A stretch of DNA of 64,000 nt, taken from positions 877,501 through 941,500 of the forward strand of contig NZ_CP155618.1 in NCBI RefSeq assembly GCF_031128465.2. The letters are read 5' to 3'. Positions within the stretch are counted from its first letter, which is position 1. The number at the start of each line of letters is the position of its first letter. Shown here piece by piece: positions 10,010 to 17,883 of the stretch. This stretch comes from Mariniflexile litorale. GTDB lineage: Bacteria; Bacteroidota; Bacteroidia; Flavobacteriales; Flavobacteriaceae. The notes under the pieces are model-generated. The model was given only the letters and a program-made list of their open reading frames with translations, was not told the origin of the DNA and ran no database searches. The position numbers and the translations under genes were made by a program.

Positions 10010-10043
10010 ACCTGCTTGTTTTTAAAATTAAGCAGGTTTTTTT
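10010..10043 (+). terminator. Terminator between convergent accD and PAS kinase
   Basis: An 8-bp stem (ACCTGCTT / AAGCAGGT) with a 12-base loop is followed by seven T. Five A precede the stem, so it could also work for the opposite-strand kinase gene. Confidence 0.7.
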
Positions 10044-10048
10044 ATGTT

Positions 10049-11164
10049 TTAAGCTATCTCTTTTTGTGTGTTTTTTAAATAAATTATAAATTCAGACCCT
10101 ATATTCACTTCACTTTTAACTTCAATTTTACCATCTAACGATTCAATTTGATTTTTTGTAATAAACAGCCCCACCCCTCGAGAATCTTTGTTTTTGTGAA
10201 AAGTTTGGTAAAGCGAAAACAACTTACTACCACAAGCCTCTAAATCCAAACCTAAACCGTTGTCTTTCACACTTAACACCACAAAGTCGGCCTCTAACCT
10301 AGTACTCAATAAAATATTACCATCTCTATCCTCTGACTTATATTTAATGGCATTTGTTAATAAATTGAGTAGAATACTATCTAAATAAGCTTCGATACCT
10401 GTTACAAGCAATGTGTCTTGTATGTTGTTTTCAATAACACAATTACTATTTCTAGCCAATGAACTTACATTACAGATAGCATTAACAGCAAAATCGTGTA
10501 AATTAAGCGCTTTTAATTCGGCAGTATCATATTTAGAAAATTTAGCTATTTCGGTTAAATGAGTTACGGTTTCTTGCAAATTACAAATAGCTTGTTTTAA
10601 AAATAAAAAACTATCATTTGTTGTAATTTCATCCATTTCATCTTCTACAAATCCTAACAGTGTCATTAAATTACCTCCATGTGTTTTTAAGTTATGAGTT
10701 ATAATTCTAGAAAAATTCAAAAGCCTTTCATTTTGTTCTTTTACAAAATTGGCTATTATTTCCTTTTCTTGTTCTTCTTGCTTTTGCTCTGTAATGTCTT
10801 GCACTTGACAGATAAAATATTTAGGCTTATTATTTTTATCTTTTACCAAAGACACCGATAATTGTGCCCAAACCATATTACCGTTTTTTTTAAAATAACG
10901 TTTTTCCATCTTGAAGCTTTTCACATCCTCTTTAAAAAGCTTGTTTAATTTTCTTAAATCAATTTTTAAATCGTCCTTATGTATTATTTCATCAAAGCTA
11001 AGTTGTAAAAGTTCACTTTCTGTATAACCTAAAATATCGCACAAACTTTTACTTACTAACAACCACTTACCATCCAACCCTACTACAGCAATACCGTGGT
11101 AAGCATTATTAAAAATATCTGGGAGTAAATTAGCATCTAATGCATCTCCTATTATTCTTTCCAT
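10049..11164 (-). CDS. PAS-domain sensor histidine kinase (cytosolic)
   Basis: This soluble two-component kinase has no membrane segment. A PAS fold covers about residues 12-125 (GIAVVGLDGKWLLVSKSLCD, then a PAC-like YFICQVQDIT at 116-125). A short coiled linker leads to the dimerisation helix with the H-box FSRIITHNLKTHGGN (151-165), phospho-acceptor His157. The box is atypical because the usual Pro of HELRTP is replaced. The HATPase domain follows with LLTNAIKYKSEDRDG (N box), VKDNGLGLD (G1) and SRGVGLFITK (G2). No response regulator gene is adjacent, so it is an orphan kinase and its stimulus cannot be told from sequence. Confidence 0.88.
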   Translation of the reverse strand: MERIIGDALDANLLPDIFNNAYHGIAVVGLDGKWLLVSKSLCDILGYTESELLQLSFDEIIHKDDLKIDLRKLNKLFKEDVKSFKMEKRYFKKNGNMVWAQLSVSLVKDKNNKPKYFICQVQDITEQKQEEQEKEIIANFVKEQNERLLNFSRIITHNLKTHGGNLMTLLGFVEDEMDEITTNDSFLFLKQAICNLQETVTHLTEIAKFSKYDTAELKALNLHDFAVNAICNVSSLARNSNCVIENNIQDTLLVTGIEAYLDSILLNLLTNAIKYKSEDRDGNILLSTRLEADFVVLSVKDNGLGLDLEACGSKLFSLYQTFHKNKDSRGVGLFITKNQIESLDGKIEVKSEVNIGSEFIIYLKNTQKEIA

Positions 11165-11224
11165 TGAAAAATAAGTAAAAATTATATTACGTCAATGTAG
11201 TGAAAATTTGGAGAAAAAGACGCG

Positions 11225-11254
11225 TTGCTAACTCATAATAAATTACTATCTTTG
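11225..11254 (+). promoter_or_regulatory. rpsO promoter (TTG-N19-TATCTTTG)
   Basis: The -33 element TTG (11225-11227) and the -7 element TATCTTTG (11247-11254) are separated by 19 bases, a full match to the Bacteroidota housekeeping consensus. Transcription is expected to start near 11261, which rules out the TTG at 11225 as a start codon. A 6-bp hairpin (CGAAAG / CTTTCG, 11260-11276) follows at the start of the transcript. Confidence 0.75.
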
Positions 11255-11308
11255 CAGTTCGAAAGAAAGGCTTTCGTGTACATAAAAATTATTTACAACA
11301 ATATTAGC

Positions 11309-11578
11309 ATGTATTTAGATCAAAAAGAAAAAGAAACTATCTTTACAAAACATGGTAAAGATGCAAAAGACACTGGTTCTGCAGAAGGACAAATTGCATT
11401 ATTCACTTACAGAATTAACCACTTAACTGGACACTTAAAAAAGAATCGTAAAGATTATAACACAGAGCGTTCATTAGTAAAATTAGTAGGTAAAAGAAGA
11501 AGCTTACTAGATTACTTAACTAAGAAAGATGTCTTAAGATATCGTGCGATAGTAAAAGAATTAGGATTAAGAAAATAA
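11309..11578 (+). CDS. rpsO: 30S ribosomal protein S15
   Basis: This primary 16S rRNA binding protein of the small subunit platform has 89 residues, which is normal length. The sequence carries the S15 core: KDTGSAEGQIALFTYRI, LTGHLKKNRKDY, and RRSLLDYLTKKD. The ATG at 11309 is chosen because a longer in-frame extension would begin inside the promoter and has no S15 homology. The gene is followed by a terminator and then pnp, the conserved rpsO-pnp order. A hairpin in the leader is a candidate site for feedback control by S15. Confidence 0.98.
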   Translation: MYLDQKEKETIFTKHGKDAKDTGSAEGQIALFTYRINHLTGHLKKNRKDYNTERSLVKLVGKRRSLLDYLTKKDVLRYRAIVKELGLRK

Positions 11579-11580
11579 AA

Positions 11581-11605
11581 AAAGAGGCTTTTCAGCCTCT
11601 TTTTT
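11581..11605 (+). terminator. Rho-independent terminator of rpsO
   Basis: A 9-bp perfect stem (AAAGAGGCT / AGCCTCTTT) with a TTTC loop and a run of T follows the rpsO stop by 2 bases. Confidence 0.9.
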
Positions 11606-11611
11606 GTTTTT

Positions 11612-11690
11612 GCGTTAGGGATTGTAGTGAAAATCCTTTTGCCTTTGCAAAAGATTGTAACGAAAAGCCCGACCTGAAAGGGTAACGCCC
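11612..11690 (+). repeat. Structured intergenic element, copy 1 (GCGTTAGGG...TAACGCCC)
   Basis: The element is closed by complementary ends GCGTTA (11612-11617) and TAACGC (11683-11688). Inside are three further pairings: GGATT with AATCC (11619-11635), CTTTTG with CAAAAG (11636-11653), and CCT with AGG in CCTGAAAGG. This gives a compact multi-branched fold. A second copy lies at 61252-61381 and shares GCGTTAGGG, the C(T)nTTTG/CAAAAAG hairpin followed by GAT, AAAGCCCG, and ACGCCC. I recognise similar sequences as common between genes in Flavobacteriaceae, but cannot name an Rfam family with certainty. It lies between rpsO and pnp; the strand is a guess. Confidence 0.7.
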
Positions 11691-11823
11691 ATATAAAACA
11701 ACTCTATCGAAAGGAGTATAAAAATTCGAATTGAAGAAGCTTATTATTGTTTTTCATTGGTCACACACAACAACTACACACAACAACGCAACGACCATTG
11801 TTTAATTAGAATTAAAAAAATTT

Positions 11824-14070
11824 ATGATTCCAAAAGTTTTTAAAGAGGTTATAGACCTTGGTGATGGACGCACAATTTCCATCGAAACCGGAAAATTAGC
11901 AAAACAGGCTCATGGGTCTGTTGTTGTACAATCGGGAAAATGTATGCTTTTGTGTACTGTTGTTTCCAACTATAAGCAAAGTGATGTTGACTTTTTACCT
12001 TTAACGGTAGATTACAGAGAAAAGTTTGCTGCTTCTGGACGTTATCCTGGTGGTTTCTTTAAAAGAGAAGCAAGACCTAGTGATGGTGAAGTATTAACAA
12101 TGCGTCTTGTTGACCGTGTTTTACGTCCATTATTCCCTAAAGATTACCATGCTGAAACACAAGTAATGATTCAGTTAATGTCTCATGATGATGATGTTAT
12201 GCCAGAAGCTATGGCTGGTTTAGCTGCTTCTGCTGCCATTCAGTTATCTGATTTTCCGTTTGAATGCGCAATCTCTGAAGCTAGAGTGGGTCGTATTAAT
12301 GGTGAATTTATTATTAACCCAACACGTGCTCAATTAGAAGAATCTGATATTGATATGATGATTGGAGCATCAGCCGATTCTGTTATGATGGTTGAAGGTG
12401 AAATGGACGAGATTTCTGAGGAAGAAATGGCAGATGCCATTAAGTTTGCTCACGAAGCTATTAAACTTCAAATTGCTGCTCAATTACGTTTAGCAGAAGC
12501 TTTTGGTAAAAAAGAAACTCGTGAATACGCTACTGCAGAAGAAAACGAAGAACTAGCTAAAAGAATACATGATTTAGCTTACGATAAATGTTACGCTATT
12601 GCTAAGAAGGGAACTTCTAAAGCAGAACGTGGTGAAGCATTCGCTGAAGTAAAAGAAGAAGTTAAAGCGTCTTTTACAGAAGAAGAGATGGAAGAATTTG
12701 GTCATCTTGTTAGCGGTTATTATAGTAAAGCTGAAAAAGAAGCTGTTCGTGAATTAACCTTGGCTGAAGGTTTACGTTTAGACGGACGTAAAACAGATGA
12801 GATTAGACCTATTTGGTCTGAGGTAGATTATTTACCATCTGTACACGGTTCTGCTATTTTTACTAGAGGTGAAACGCAAGCATTAGCAACCGTTACTTTA
12901 GGAACATCAAGAGAAGCAAATAAAATAGATATGCCATCTTACGAAGGTGAAGAAACATTCTATTTACATTATAACTTCCCTCCTTTTTGTACAGGTGAAG
13001 CGAGACCATTAAGAGGAACCTCTCGTAGAGAGGTTGGTCATGGAAACTTAGCACAACGTGGATTAAAAGGAATGATTCCTGTAGATTGCCCTTATACAGT
13101 GCGTGTCGTATCTGAAGTATTAGAATCAAATGGTTCTTCTTCAATGGCAACGGTTTGTGCTGGTACTATGGCATTAATGGATGCTGGAGTTCAAATGATA
13201 AGACCTGTTTCTGGTATTGCTATGGGATTAATTTCTGATGGGGATCGTTACGCTGTATTGTCTGATATTTTAGGTGACGAAGATCACTTAGGAGATATGG
13301 ACTTTAAAGTTACAGGAACTACAGAAGGTATTACAGCATGTCAAATGGACATTAAAATCAAAGGTTTGCCTTATGAGATTTTAGTGAATGCATTAAAACA
13401 AGCTCGTATTGGTCGTTTACATATTTTAGGTAAAATTGCTGAAACAATAACGGCACCAAATGCAGACGTGAAACCTCACGCTCCAAAAATGGTGACTCGT
13501 GTTATTCCAAACGAATTTATTGGTGCATTAATTGGACCTGGTGGAAAAGTAATTCAAGAATTACAAAAAGCTACCAAGACCACTATCGTTATTAATGAAG
13601 ACCCAGTTACTGAAGAAGGTATTGTTGAAATTCTAGGTACTAACCAAGAAGGTATTGATGCCGTTTTAGCTAAAATTGATTCGTTAATGTTTAAACCAAC
13701 TGTTGGTGGAACTTATCAAGTTAAAGTAATTAAAATGCTTGATTTTGGTGCTGTTGTAGAATATGCAGATGCTCCAGGAAACGAAGTTTTATTACATGTT
13801 TCAGAACTAGCTTGGGAACGAACAGAAAATGTTTCTGATGTTGTAAACATGGGAGATGTTTTTGATGTGAAGTATTTTGGAGTTGATCCAAAAACTCGTA
13901 AAGAAAAAGTATCTCGTAAAGCCTTGTTAGATAAACCAGAAGGTTATGTAGCAAGACCACCAAGAGAGAATAATGATCGTGGTGGACGTGATAACAGAGG
14001 TAGAGACAATCGTGGACGCGATAACCGTCGTGACGACAGAAAACCTAGAGAAGATAGAAAAGACGATTAA
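11824..14070 (+). CDS. pnp: Polyribonucleotide nucleotidyltransferase (PNPase)
   Basis: This trimeric 3'-5' phosphorolytic exoribonuclease of mRNA decay has 748 residues. Domain order is RNase PH 1 (about 1-145), linker helical domain (about 150-240), RNase PH 2 (about 315-545), KH (about 557-615; [20 protein letters not shown]) and S1 (about 625-695; [20 protein letters not shown]). A basic RG-rich tail with three DNRGRDN-type repeats forms the last 35 residues and probably binds RNA. The [12 protein letters not shown] and [11 protein letters not shown] motifs of the family are present. No clear TAnnTTTG box was found in the CA-rich 130 bases before it, so some transcription may come from rpsO readthrough. 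Confidence 0.98.
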   Translation: MIPKVFKEVIDLGDGRTISIETGKLAKQAHGSVVVQSGKCMLLCTVVSNYKQSDVDFLPLTVDYREKFAASGRYPGGFFKREARPSDGEVLTMRLVDRVLRPLFPKDYHAETQVMIQLMSHDDDVMPEAMAGLAASAAIQLSDFPFECAISEARVGRINGEFIINPTRAQLEESDIDMMIGASADSVMMVEGEMDEISEEEMADAIKFAHEAIKLQIAAQLRLAEAFGKKETREYATAEENEELAKRIHDLAYDKCYAIAKKGTSKAERGEAFAEVKEEVKASFTEEEMEEFGHLVSGYYSKAEKEAVRELTLAEGLRLDGRKTDEIRPIWSEVDYLPSVHGSAIFTRGETQALATVTLGTSREANKIDMPSYEGEETFYLHYNFPPFCTGEARPLRGTSRREVGHGNLAQRGLKGMIPVDCPYTVRVVSEVLESNGSSSMATVCAGTMALMDAGVQMIRPVSGIAMGLISDGDRYAVLSDILGDEDHLGDMDFKVTGTTEGITACQMDIKIKGLPYEILVNALKQARIGRLHILGKIAETITAPNADVKPHAPKMVTRVIPNEFIGALIGPGGKVIQELQKATKTTIVINEDPVTEEGIVEILGTNQEGIDAVLAKIDSLMFKPTVGGTYQVKVIKMLDFGAVVEYADAPGNEVLLHVSELAWERTENVSDVVNMGDVFDVKYFGVDPKTRKEKVSRKALLDKPEGYVARPPRENNDRGGRDNRGRDNRGRDNRRDDRKPREDRKDD

Positions 14071-14093
14071 GTTTTTTATAATCTTATAAATTT

Positions 14094-14127
14094 AAAGCCT
14101 CACAATTTTTAATTTGTGAGGCTTTTT
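14094..14127 (+). terminator. Rho-independent terminator of pnp
   Basis: A 12-bp perfect stem (AAAGCCTCACAA / TTGTGAGGCTTT) with an 8-base loop ends in TTTTT. Confidence 0.92.
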
Positions 14128-14193
14128 GATTTTATGAACGTTAAAGCTTGTTAAAAATTTGCTTTTCTCCTTATTTTCAGTATATTATAAGCT

Positions 14194-14568
14194 ATGATAT
14201 ACGAAGACAAGGCAAAATACACAGACATTTTAGAGAATTCTATCACTTATTTAGAAAACCACGGTTTTGAAAATATAAAAGCCGATACAGAAGGTTATGA
14301 AACACCTAAATCTTACAATAAAGCAGGAAGCAATATTAACATTACCCCTGATATTGTTGCTGAAAAAGAAGGCAGAAAGCATTATTTTGATTTAAGTTTA
14401 AAATCTGAGAAACCCAATCTATTAAAATCTAAATGGCTATTTCTTAACACCTTAAGCACTTTAAAATCGTCTCGTTTCAGACTTATTACAGCGCGAGGGC
14501 ACTATGCCTTCACTCAAGATATGCTAGAGTCTATCAATCTTAATAACAAAACATTAATCAAGATTTAA
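14194..14568 (+). CDS. Hypothetical protein, possible nuclease-like fold
   Basis: I do not recognise a named family. The 124-residue acidic-then-basic protein has no signal peptide or membrane segment. The centre reads NITPDIVAEKEGRKHYFDLS followed by LKSE. A PD, a short spacer, then a strand with D/E-x-K-like residues before a helix recalls the PD-(D/E)xK nuclease/Holliday-resolvase fold, but Ser-Leu replaces the usual acidic pair, so the active site would be incomplete. The later segment SSRFRLITARGHYAFTQDML also looks like a mixed alpha/beta core. It stands alone between the pnp terminator and rpoD. The ATG at 14194 is the only in-frame start near the pnp terminator. Confidence 0.6.
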   Translation: MIYEDKAKYTDILENSITYLENHGFENIKADTEGYETPKSYNKAGSNINITPDIVAEKEGRKHYFDLSLKSEKPNLLKSKWLFLNTLSTLKSSRFRLITARGHYAFTQDMLESINLNNKTLIKI

Positions 14569-14785
14569 GATAATATTTCAAAAAGATAAACTCAGCATTT
14601 TCTGAGGTCAATCATCTTTTTATTTTCTTTAGACATTAAAACATAATGAATAGCATAGACTCCATATGGTCTCTTTGTATTAAAAATAATGTAAAATAAT
14701 TAAAAATTTTTGTAACATTTTTTAATGTTCTTACGTATAACTATTGAATAACAATATTCATTTTTTAATTCACAGGAAACTTTAG

Positions 14786-15649
14786 ATGAGACAACTTAAA
14801 ATTACGAAGCAGGTTACCAACAGAGAAACCGCCTCGTTAGACAAATATCTTCAAGAAATTGGTAAAGTTGACTTAATTACTGCAGACGAAGAAGTAGAAT
14901 TAGCACAACGTATTAAAGCTGGCGACCAAGCTGCTTTAGAGAAGTTGACTAAGGCTAATTTACGTTTCGTTGTATCGGTAGCTAAGCAATACCAAAATCA
15001 AGGTTTAACATTACCCGATTTAATTAATGAAGGTAATTTAGGTTTAATTAAAGCCGCACAACGTTTTGATGAAACTCGTGGTTTTAAATTTATATCTTAT
15101 GCTGTTTGGTGGATTCGCCAATCGATTCTTCAAGCTTTAGCTGAACAATCACGTATTGTGCGTTTACCTCTAAACAAAATTGGTTCTATTAATAAAATTA
15201 ATAAAACATTTGCATTTTTAGAGCAAAGTCATGAGCGCCCACCAAGTGCTGAAGAAATTGCAAAAGAGTTAGATATGACTATTAACGATGTTAAGGAGTC
15301 TATGAAAAATTCTGGTCGTCACGTAAGTATGGATGCCCCTTTAGTTGAAGGTGAAGATTCTAACTTATATGATGTATTGAATAGTGGTGAATCTCCAAAT
15401 CCAGATAGAGAGTTATTACACGAATCTTTGCGTACTGAAATTGAGCGTGCTTTAGAAACCTTAACACCTCGTGAAGCAGACGTTATTCGTCTATATTTTG
15501 GTTTAGGAAACCAACACCCAATGACTTTAGAAGAAATTGGTGAGACTTTCGATTTAACTCGTGAGCGTGTACGTCAAATTAAAGAAAAAGCTATTAGAAG
15601 ATTGAAACATACTTCTAGAAGTAAAATATTAAAAACATATTTAGGTTAG
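14786..15649 (+). CDS. rpoD: Primary RNA polymerase sigma factor (sigma-70 family, short Bacteroidota type)
   Basis: This is the housekeeping sigma factor. At 287 residues it lacks the acidic region 1.1 and the long non-conserved insert of proteobacterial RpoD. Region 1.2 ([21 protein letters not shown]) starts near residue 16. Region 2 has [20 protein letters not shown] and the promoter-melting helix [15 protein letters not shown]. Regions 3 ([13 protein letters not shown]) and 4.2 ([19 protein letters not shown]) are complete. This form of sigma reads the TTG/TAnnTTTG promoters noted in this window. The 217 bases before it are A+T-rich with no convincing promoter match. Confidence 0.96.
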   Translation: MRQLKITKQVTNRETASLDKYLQEIGKVDLITADEEVELAQRIKAGDQAALEKLTKANLRFVVSVAKQYQNQGLTLPDLINEGNLGLIKAAQRFDETRGFKFISYAVWWIRQSILQALAEQSRIVRLPLNKIGSINKINKTFAFLEQSHERPPSAEEIAKELDMTINDVKESMKNSGRHVSMDAPLVEGEDSNLYDVLNSGESPNPDRELLHESLRTEIERALETLTPREADVIRLYFGLGNQHPMTLEEIGETFDLTRERVRQIKEKAIRRLKHTSRSKILKTYLG

Positions 15650-15728
15650 TAATTTTTCATTAACTATTACGACTAAATTACAGTAACAAACAGTTACACA
15701 TAACTGTTCGTTTTTTGATTGATGAAAG

Positions 15729-15760
15729 AACCCCCGGCTGATTACCGGGGGTTTATTTTT
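15729..15760 (+). terminator. Rho-independent terminator of rpoD
   Basis: A 9-bp G+C-rich stem (AACCCCCGG / CCGGGGGTT) with a 7-base loop is followed by TATTTTT. Confidence 0.92.
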
Positions 15761-15816
15761 TATCCCTCTTCATCCTAAATTTATTTTCTTTAAACTGTAA
15801 TTACTTTTTTTTATTA

Positions 15817-16218
15817 ATGATTAAAACAATCTGCTACATCAGTATATATACCCAAAACATCTCTAATTTAAAATTAGACATGTTGTTTCACAAAATTAGA
15901 TTACACAATAATAAGCATCATATCAAAGGGGTATTAATTGCTAAAAATGATAAATTTTTTCAAATATGAGAAGGTCCAGAAACCATTTTAGATAATCTAT
16001 ATTTTTCTATTAAGAAAGATCCCCGACACCAGCAAATTAATGAAATACTAAATACTACTATAAAATCGTATTCATTTAAAGATTTTGGCACTGGTTATAA
16101 CACCATTAAAAGCATCGACTCGTTATTGGGGCTTCAAACTTATTTGAATTCTCCAACAATTAACAGCTTTACTAATGCTGCCTTATTTCTAAAAACAATT
16201 GAGAATTTTTTCAATTAA
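15817..16218 (+). pseudogene. BLUF-domain blue-light sensor gene interrupted by one TGA
   Basis: Frame 1 from ATG 15817 encodes a 133-codon BLUF protein interrupted by a single in-frame TGA at 15967-15969 (codon 51). Before it: IKTICYISIY with the flavin-contacting Tyr7, a short helix, NNKHHIKGVLIA with the conserved Asn, and DKFFQI with Gln49. After the stop the frame continues EGP, then DNLYFSIKKDPRHQQIN and SYSFKDFGTGY. The intact motif would be FFQxLEGP, so TTA-to-TGA (one base) explains the break. The W-x-M region near the C-terminus is also degraded (DFGTGY). Everything else is in frame, which suggests recent inactivation, a sequencing error or readthrough. It sits between the rpoD terminator and rpe. 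Confidence 0.85.
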
Positions 16219-16253
16219 TTTATAATATTAGTAGCATTCGGTATTAATTAATT

Positions 16254-16261
16254 TATTTTTG
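16254..16261 (+). promoter_or_regulatory. Candidate -7 box (TATTTTTG) for rpe
   Basis: An exact TAnnTTTG match lies 25 bases before the rpe ATG and after the BLUF pseudogene stop. No TTG is seen at the expected upstream spacing. Confidence 0.4.
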
Positions 16262-16285
16262 CTTTAAAATTAAATTTTTTAAGAA

Positions 16286-16948
16286 ATGACTTCAAAATTA
16301 ATCGCTCCTTCTTTACTAGCCGCTGATTTCGGAAATTTGCAGCGCGACATAGAAATGGTTAACAAAAGTGAAGCTGATTGGTTTCATATTGATATAATGG
16401 ACGGAGTTTTTGTGCCTAATATTTCTTTTGGAATGCCTGTGCTTCAAGCCATAACTAAGCATACTAAAAAAACAGTTGATGTGCATTTGATGATTGTTGA
16501 CCCTGATAGATACATCAAAACATTTGCTGACTTAGGAAGCGATATTTTGACGGTTCATTATGAAGCCTGTCCACATTTACACAGAACCTTACAAGCCATT
16601 AAAGCTGAAGGCATGAAAGCTGGAGTTTCATTAAATCCGCATACAAATGTAAATCTTTTAGAAGACACCATTTGTGACATCGATTTAGTACTTATTATGA
16701 GTGTAAATCCTGGTTTTGGAGGTCAAAGTTTTATTGAAAACACTTATGATAAAGTAAAACAACTTAAAGAATTAATTACCCGCAAAGGTGCTTCGACCAT
16801 TATAGAAATTGACGGAGGTGTAACTACAAGTAATGCCAAAGCACTTGCTGATGCTGGTGCCGATGTTCTAGTTGCTGGTAGTTTTGTTTTTAAAAGCAAC
16901 AATCAAATTGAAACAATTAAAGAATTAAAAACTATTGCCAATTCTTAG
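16286..16948 (+). CDS. rpe: Ribulose-phosphate 3-epimerase
   Basis: This TIM-barrel metalloenzyme interconverts ribulose 5-phosphate and xylulose 5-phosphate in the pentose phosphate pathway. The 220 residues are the usual length. Family blocks are LIAPSLLAADFGNL (about 4-17, catalytic Ser and Asp region), FHIDIMDGVFVPNISFG (about 37-53, metal-binding His and Asp), VDVHLMIVDPDRY, MSVNPGFGGQSFI, and the second Asp in IIEIDGGVTTSNA. Its stop codon interlocks with that of the opposite-strand CBS gene (shared TTAG, 16945-16948). Confidence 0.97.
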   Translation: MTSKLIAPSLLAADFGNLQRDIEMVNKSEADWFHIDIMDGVFVPNISFGMPVLQAITKHTKKTVDVHLMIVDPDRYIKTFADLGSDILTVHYEACPHLHRTLQAIKAEGMKAGVSLNPHTNVNLLEDTICDIDLVLIMSVNPGFGGQSFIENTYDKVKQLKELITRKGASTIIEIDGGVTTSNAKALADAGADVLVAGSFVFKSNNQIETIKELKTIANS

Positions 16949-17373
16949 TATTGTTTTATATAGTAATTTAACAAATCGGTAGTTGTAACGATACCCACCA
17001 AAACGCCTTCATCTACAACTGGTAGTGCATGAAATTCTCTTTCAGCTAAAATAGTGGCAGCTTCTTTTATTGTAGTATCACTATGGATAGTTACGATGTT
17101 TTTACTCATAACCTGCTCTATTTTGAATGTATTATACACAATAGTATTTACATTATGTTCGTCTTCAGTTATTTCAGCAAGACTAATTTTTAATAAATCT
17201 GAAAAACTTAACATACCAATTACCACATCTGAACTAACTACGGGGATGTGCTTAATTTTATATTTATTAAAAAGCATTTCTGCTCTTTCTAAATTATCTC
17301 CTCTTTTTAAGGCTATAATGTTTTTCACCATTATCTCTGAAACTGGATTATTTTGGATCATATTATTCATCAT
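16945..17373 (-). CDS. CBS-domain pair protein (tandem paralogue 1)
   Basis: This 142-residue protein is made of two CBS domains and nothing else. CBS1 covers about 8-70 (VSEIMVKNIIALKRGDNLER, then IKHIPVVSSDVVIGMLSFSD) and CBS2 about 85-142 (VMSKNIVTIHSDTTIKEAAT, then HALPVVDEGVLVGIVTTTDL). Stand-alone CBS pairs usually bind adenine nucleotides and act as energy or ionic sensors; the partner is unknown. It is about 60 percent alike by eye to the next gene upstream and clearly arose by tandem duplication. The 9-base gap between the two suggests one operon. Confidence 0.9.
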   Translation of the reverse strand: MMNNMIQNNPVSEIMVKNIIALKRGDNLERAEMLFNKYKIKHIPVVSSDVVIGMLSFSDLLKISLAEITEDEHNVNTIVYNTFKIEQVMSKNIVTIHSDTTIKEAATILAEREFHALPVVDEGVLVGIVTTTDLLNYYIKQY

Positions 17374-17382
17374 TTAAATTAT

Positions 17383-17802
17383 TTAAAATTGTTTTAGTAA
17401 ATATTTTATAAGATCGGTAGTTGTTACAATACCAACTAGTTTGTTATTATCCACCACAGGTAAAGCATGAAACTCTTTACTTGCTAATATCTCTGCAACA
17501 TCTTTTATTGAATTTGAAGTTGAAACCGTTATTATATGCTTCTTCATTACTTGCTTTATGATAAACATATTATACACCATGGCATCGGCACCTGAATCTG
17601 AATTATCTGTAACATCAGCAAAGCTGAGACGAAGTAAATCGGTATAGCTTAACATACCCACAACAACGTTATCGTTAACTACGGGTATATGTCGTATATG
17701 GTGTTTTTTAAAAAGTCGTTCTGCTGTTTCTAAGCTATCCTTCTTTTTGAGTGTAATAACGGGCTCGGTCATTATCATTGAAATTGGTGCTTTACGTATC
17801 AT
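17383..17802 (-). CDS. CBS-domain pair protein (tandem paralogue 2)
   Basis: This 139-residue paralogue of its neighbour has the same two-domain layout: PISMIMTEPVITLKKKDSLE and IRHIPVVNDNVVVGMLSYTD in CBS1, VMKKHIITVSTSNSIKDVAE and HALPVVDNNKLVGIVTTTDL in CBS2. It is promoter-proximal. The variable linker between the domains (TDNSDSGADAMV here, TEDEHNVNTIV in the paralogue) is the main difference. Two nearly equal copies side by side may build a hetero-oligomeric four-CBS ring, which is inference. Confidence 0.9.
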   Translation of the reverse strand: MIRKAPISMIMTEPVITLKKKDSLETAERLFKKHHIRHIPVVNDNVVVGMLSYTDLLRLSFADVTDNSDSGADAMVYNMFIIKQVMKKHIITVSTSNSIKDVAEILASKEFHALPVVDNNKLVGIVTTTDLIKYLLKQF

Positions 17803-17883
17803 GACTTTTCAACTTTAGTTTTAACTGACACTAAAATTATAAAATGAGACCCTAAAAAAGTATGATAAAAATCATGTAAAGAA

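Noticed and set aside
12893-13150. Minus-strand frame within pnp
   Set aside because: Low-complexity Leu/His-rich translation antisense to the conserved PNPase core; a codon-composition shadow.
15967-15969. Possible recoding of TGA (selenocysteine or tryptophan) in the BLUF frame
   Set aside because: The position calls for Leu in the family, no SECIS-like hairpin was apparent just after it, and other genes here use TGG for Trp, so a nonsense change is simpler.
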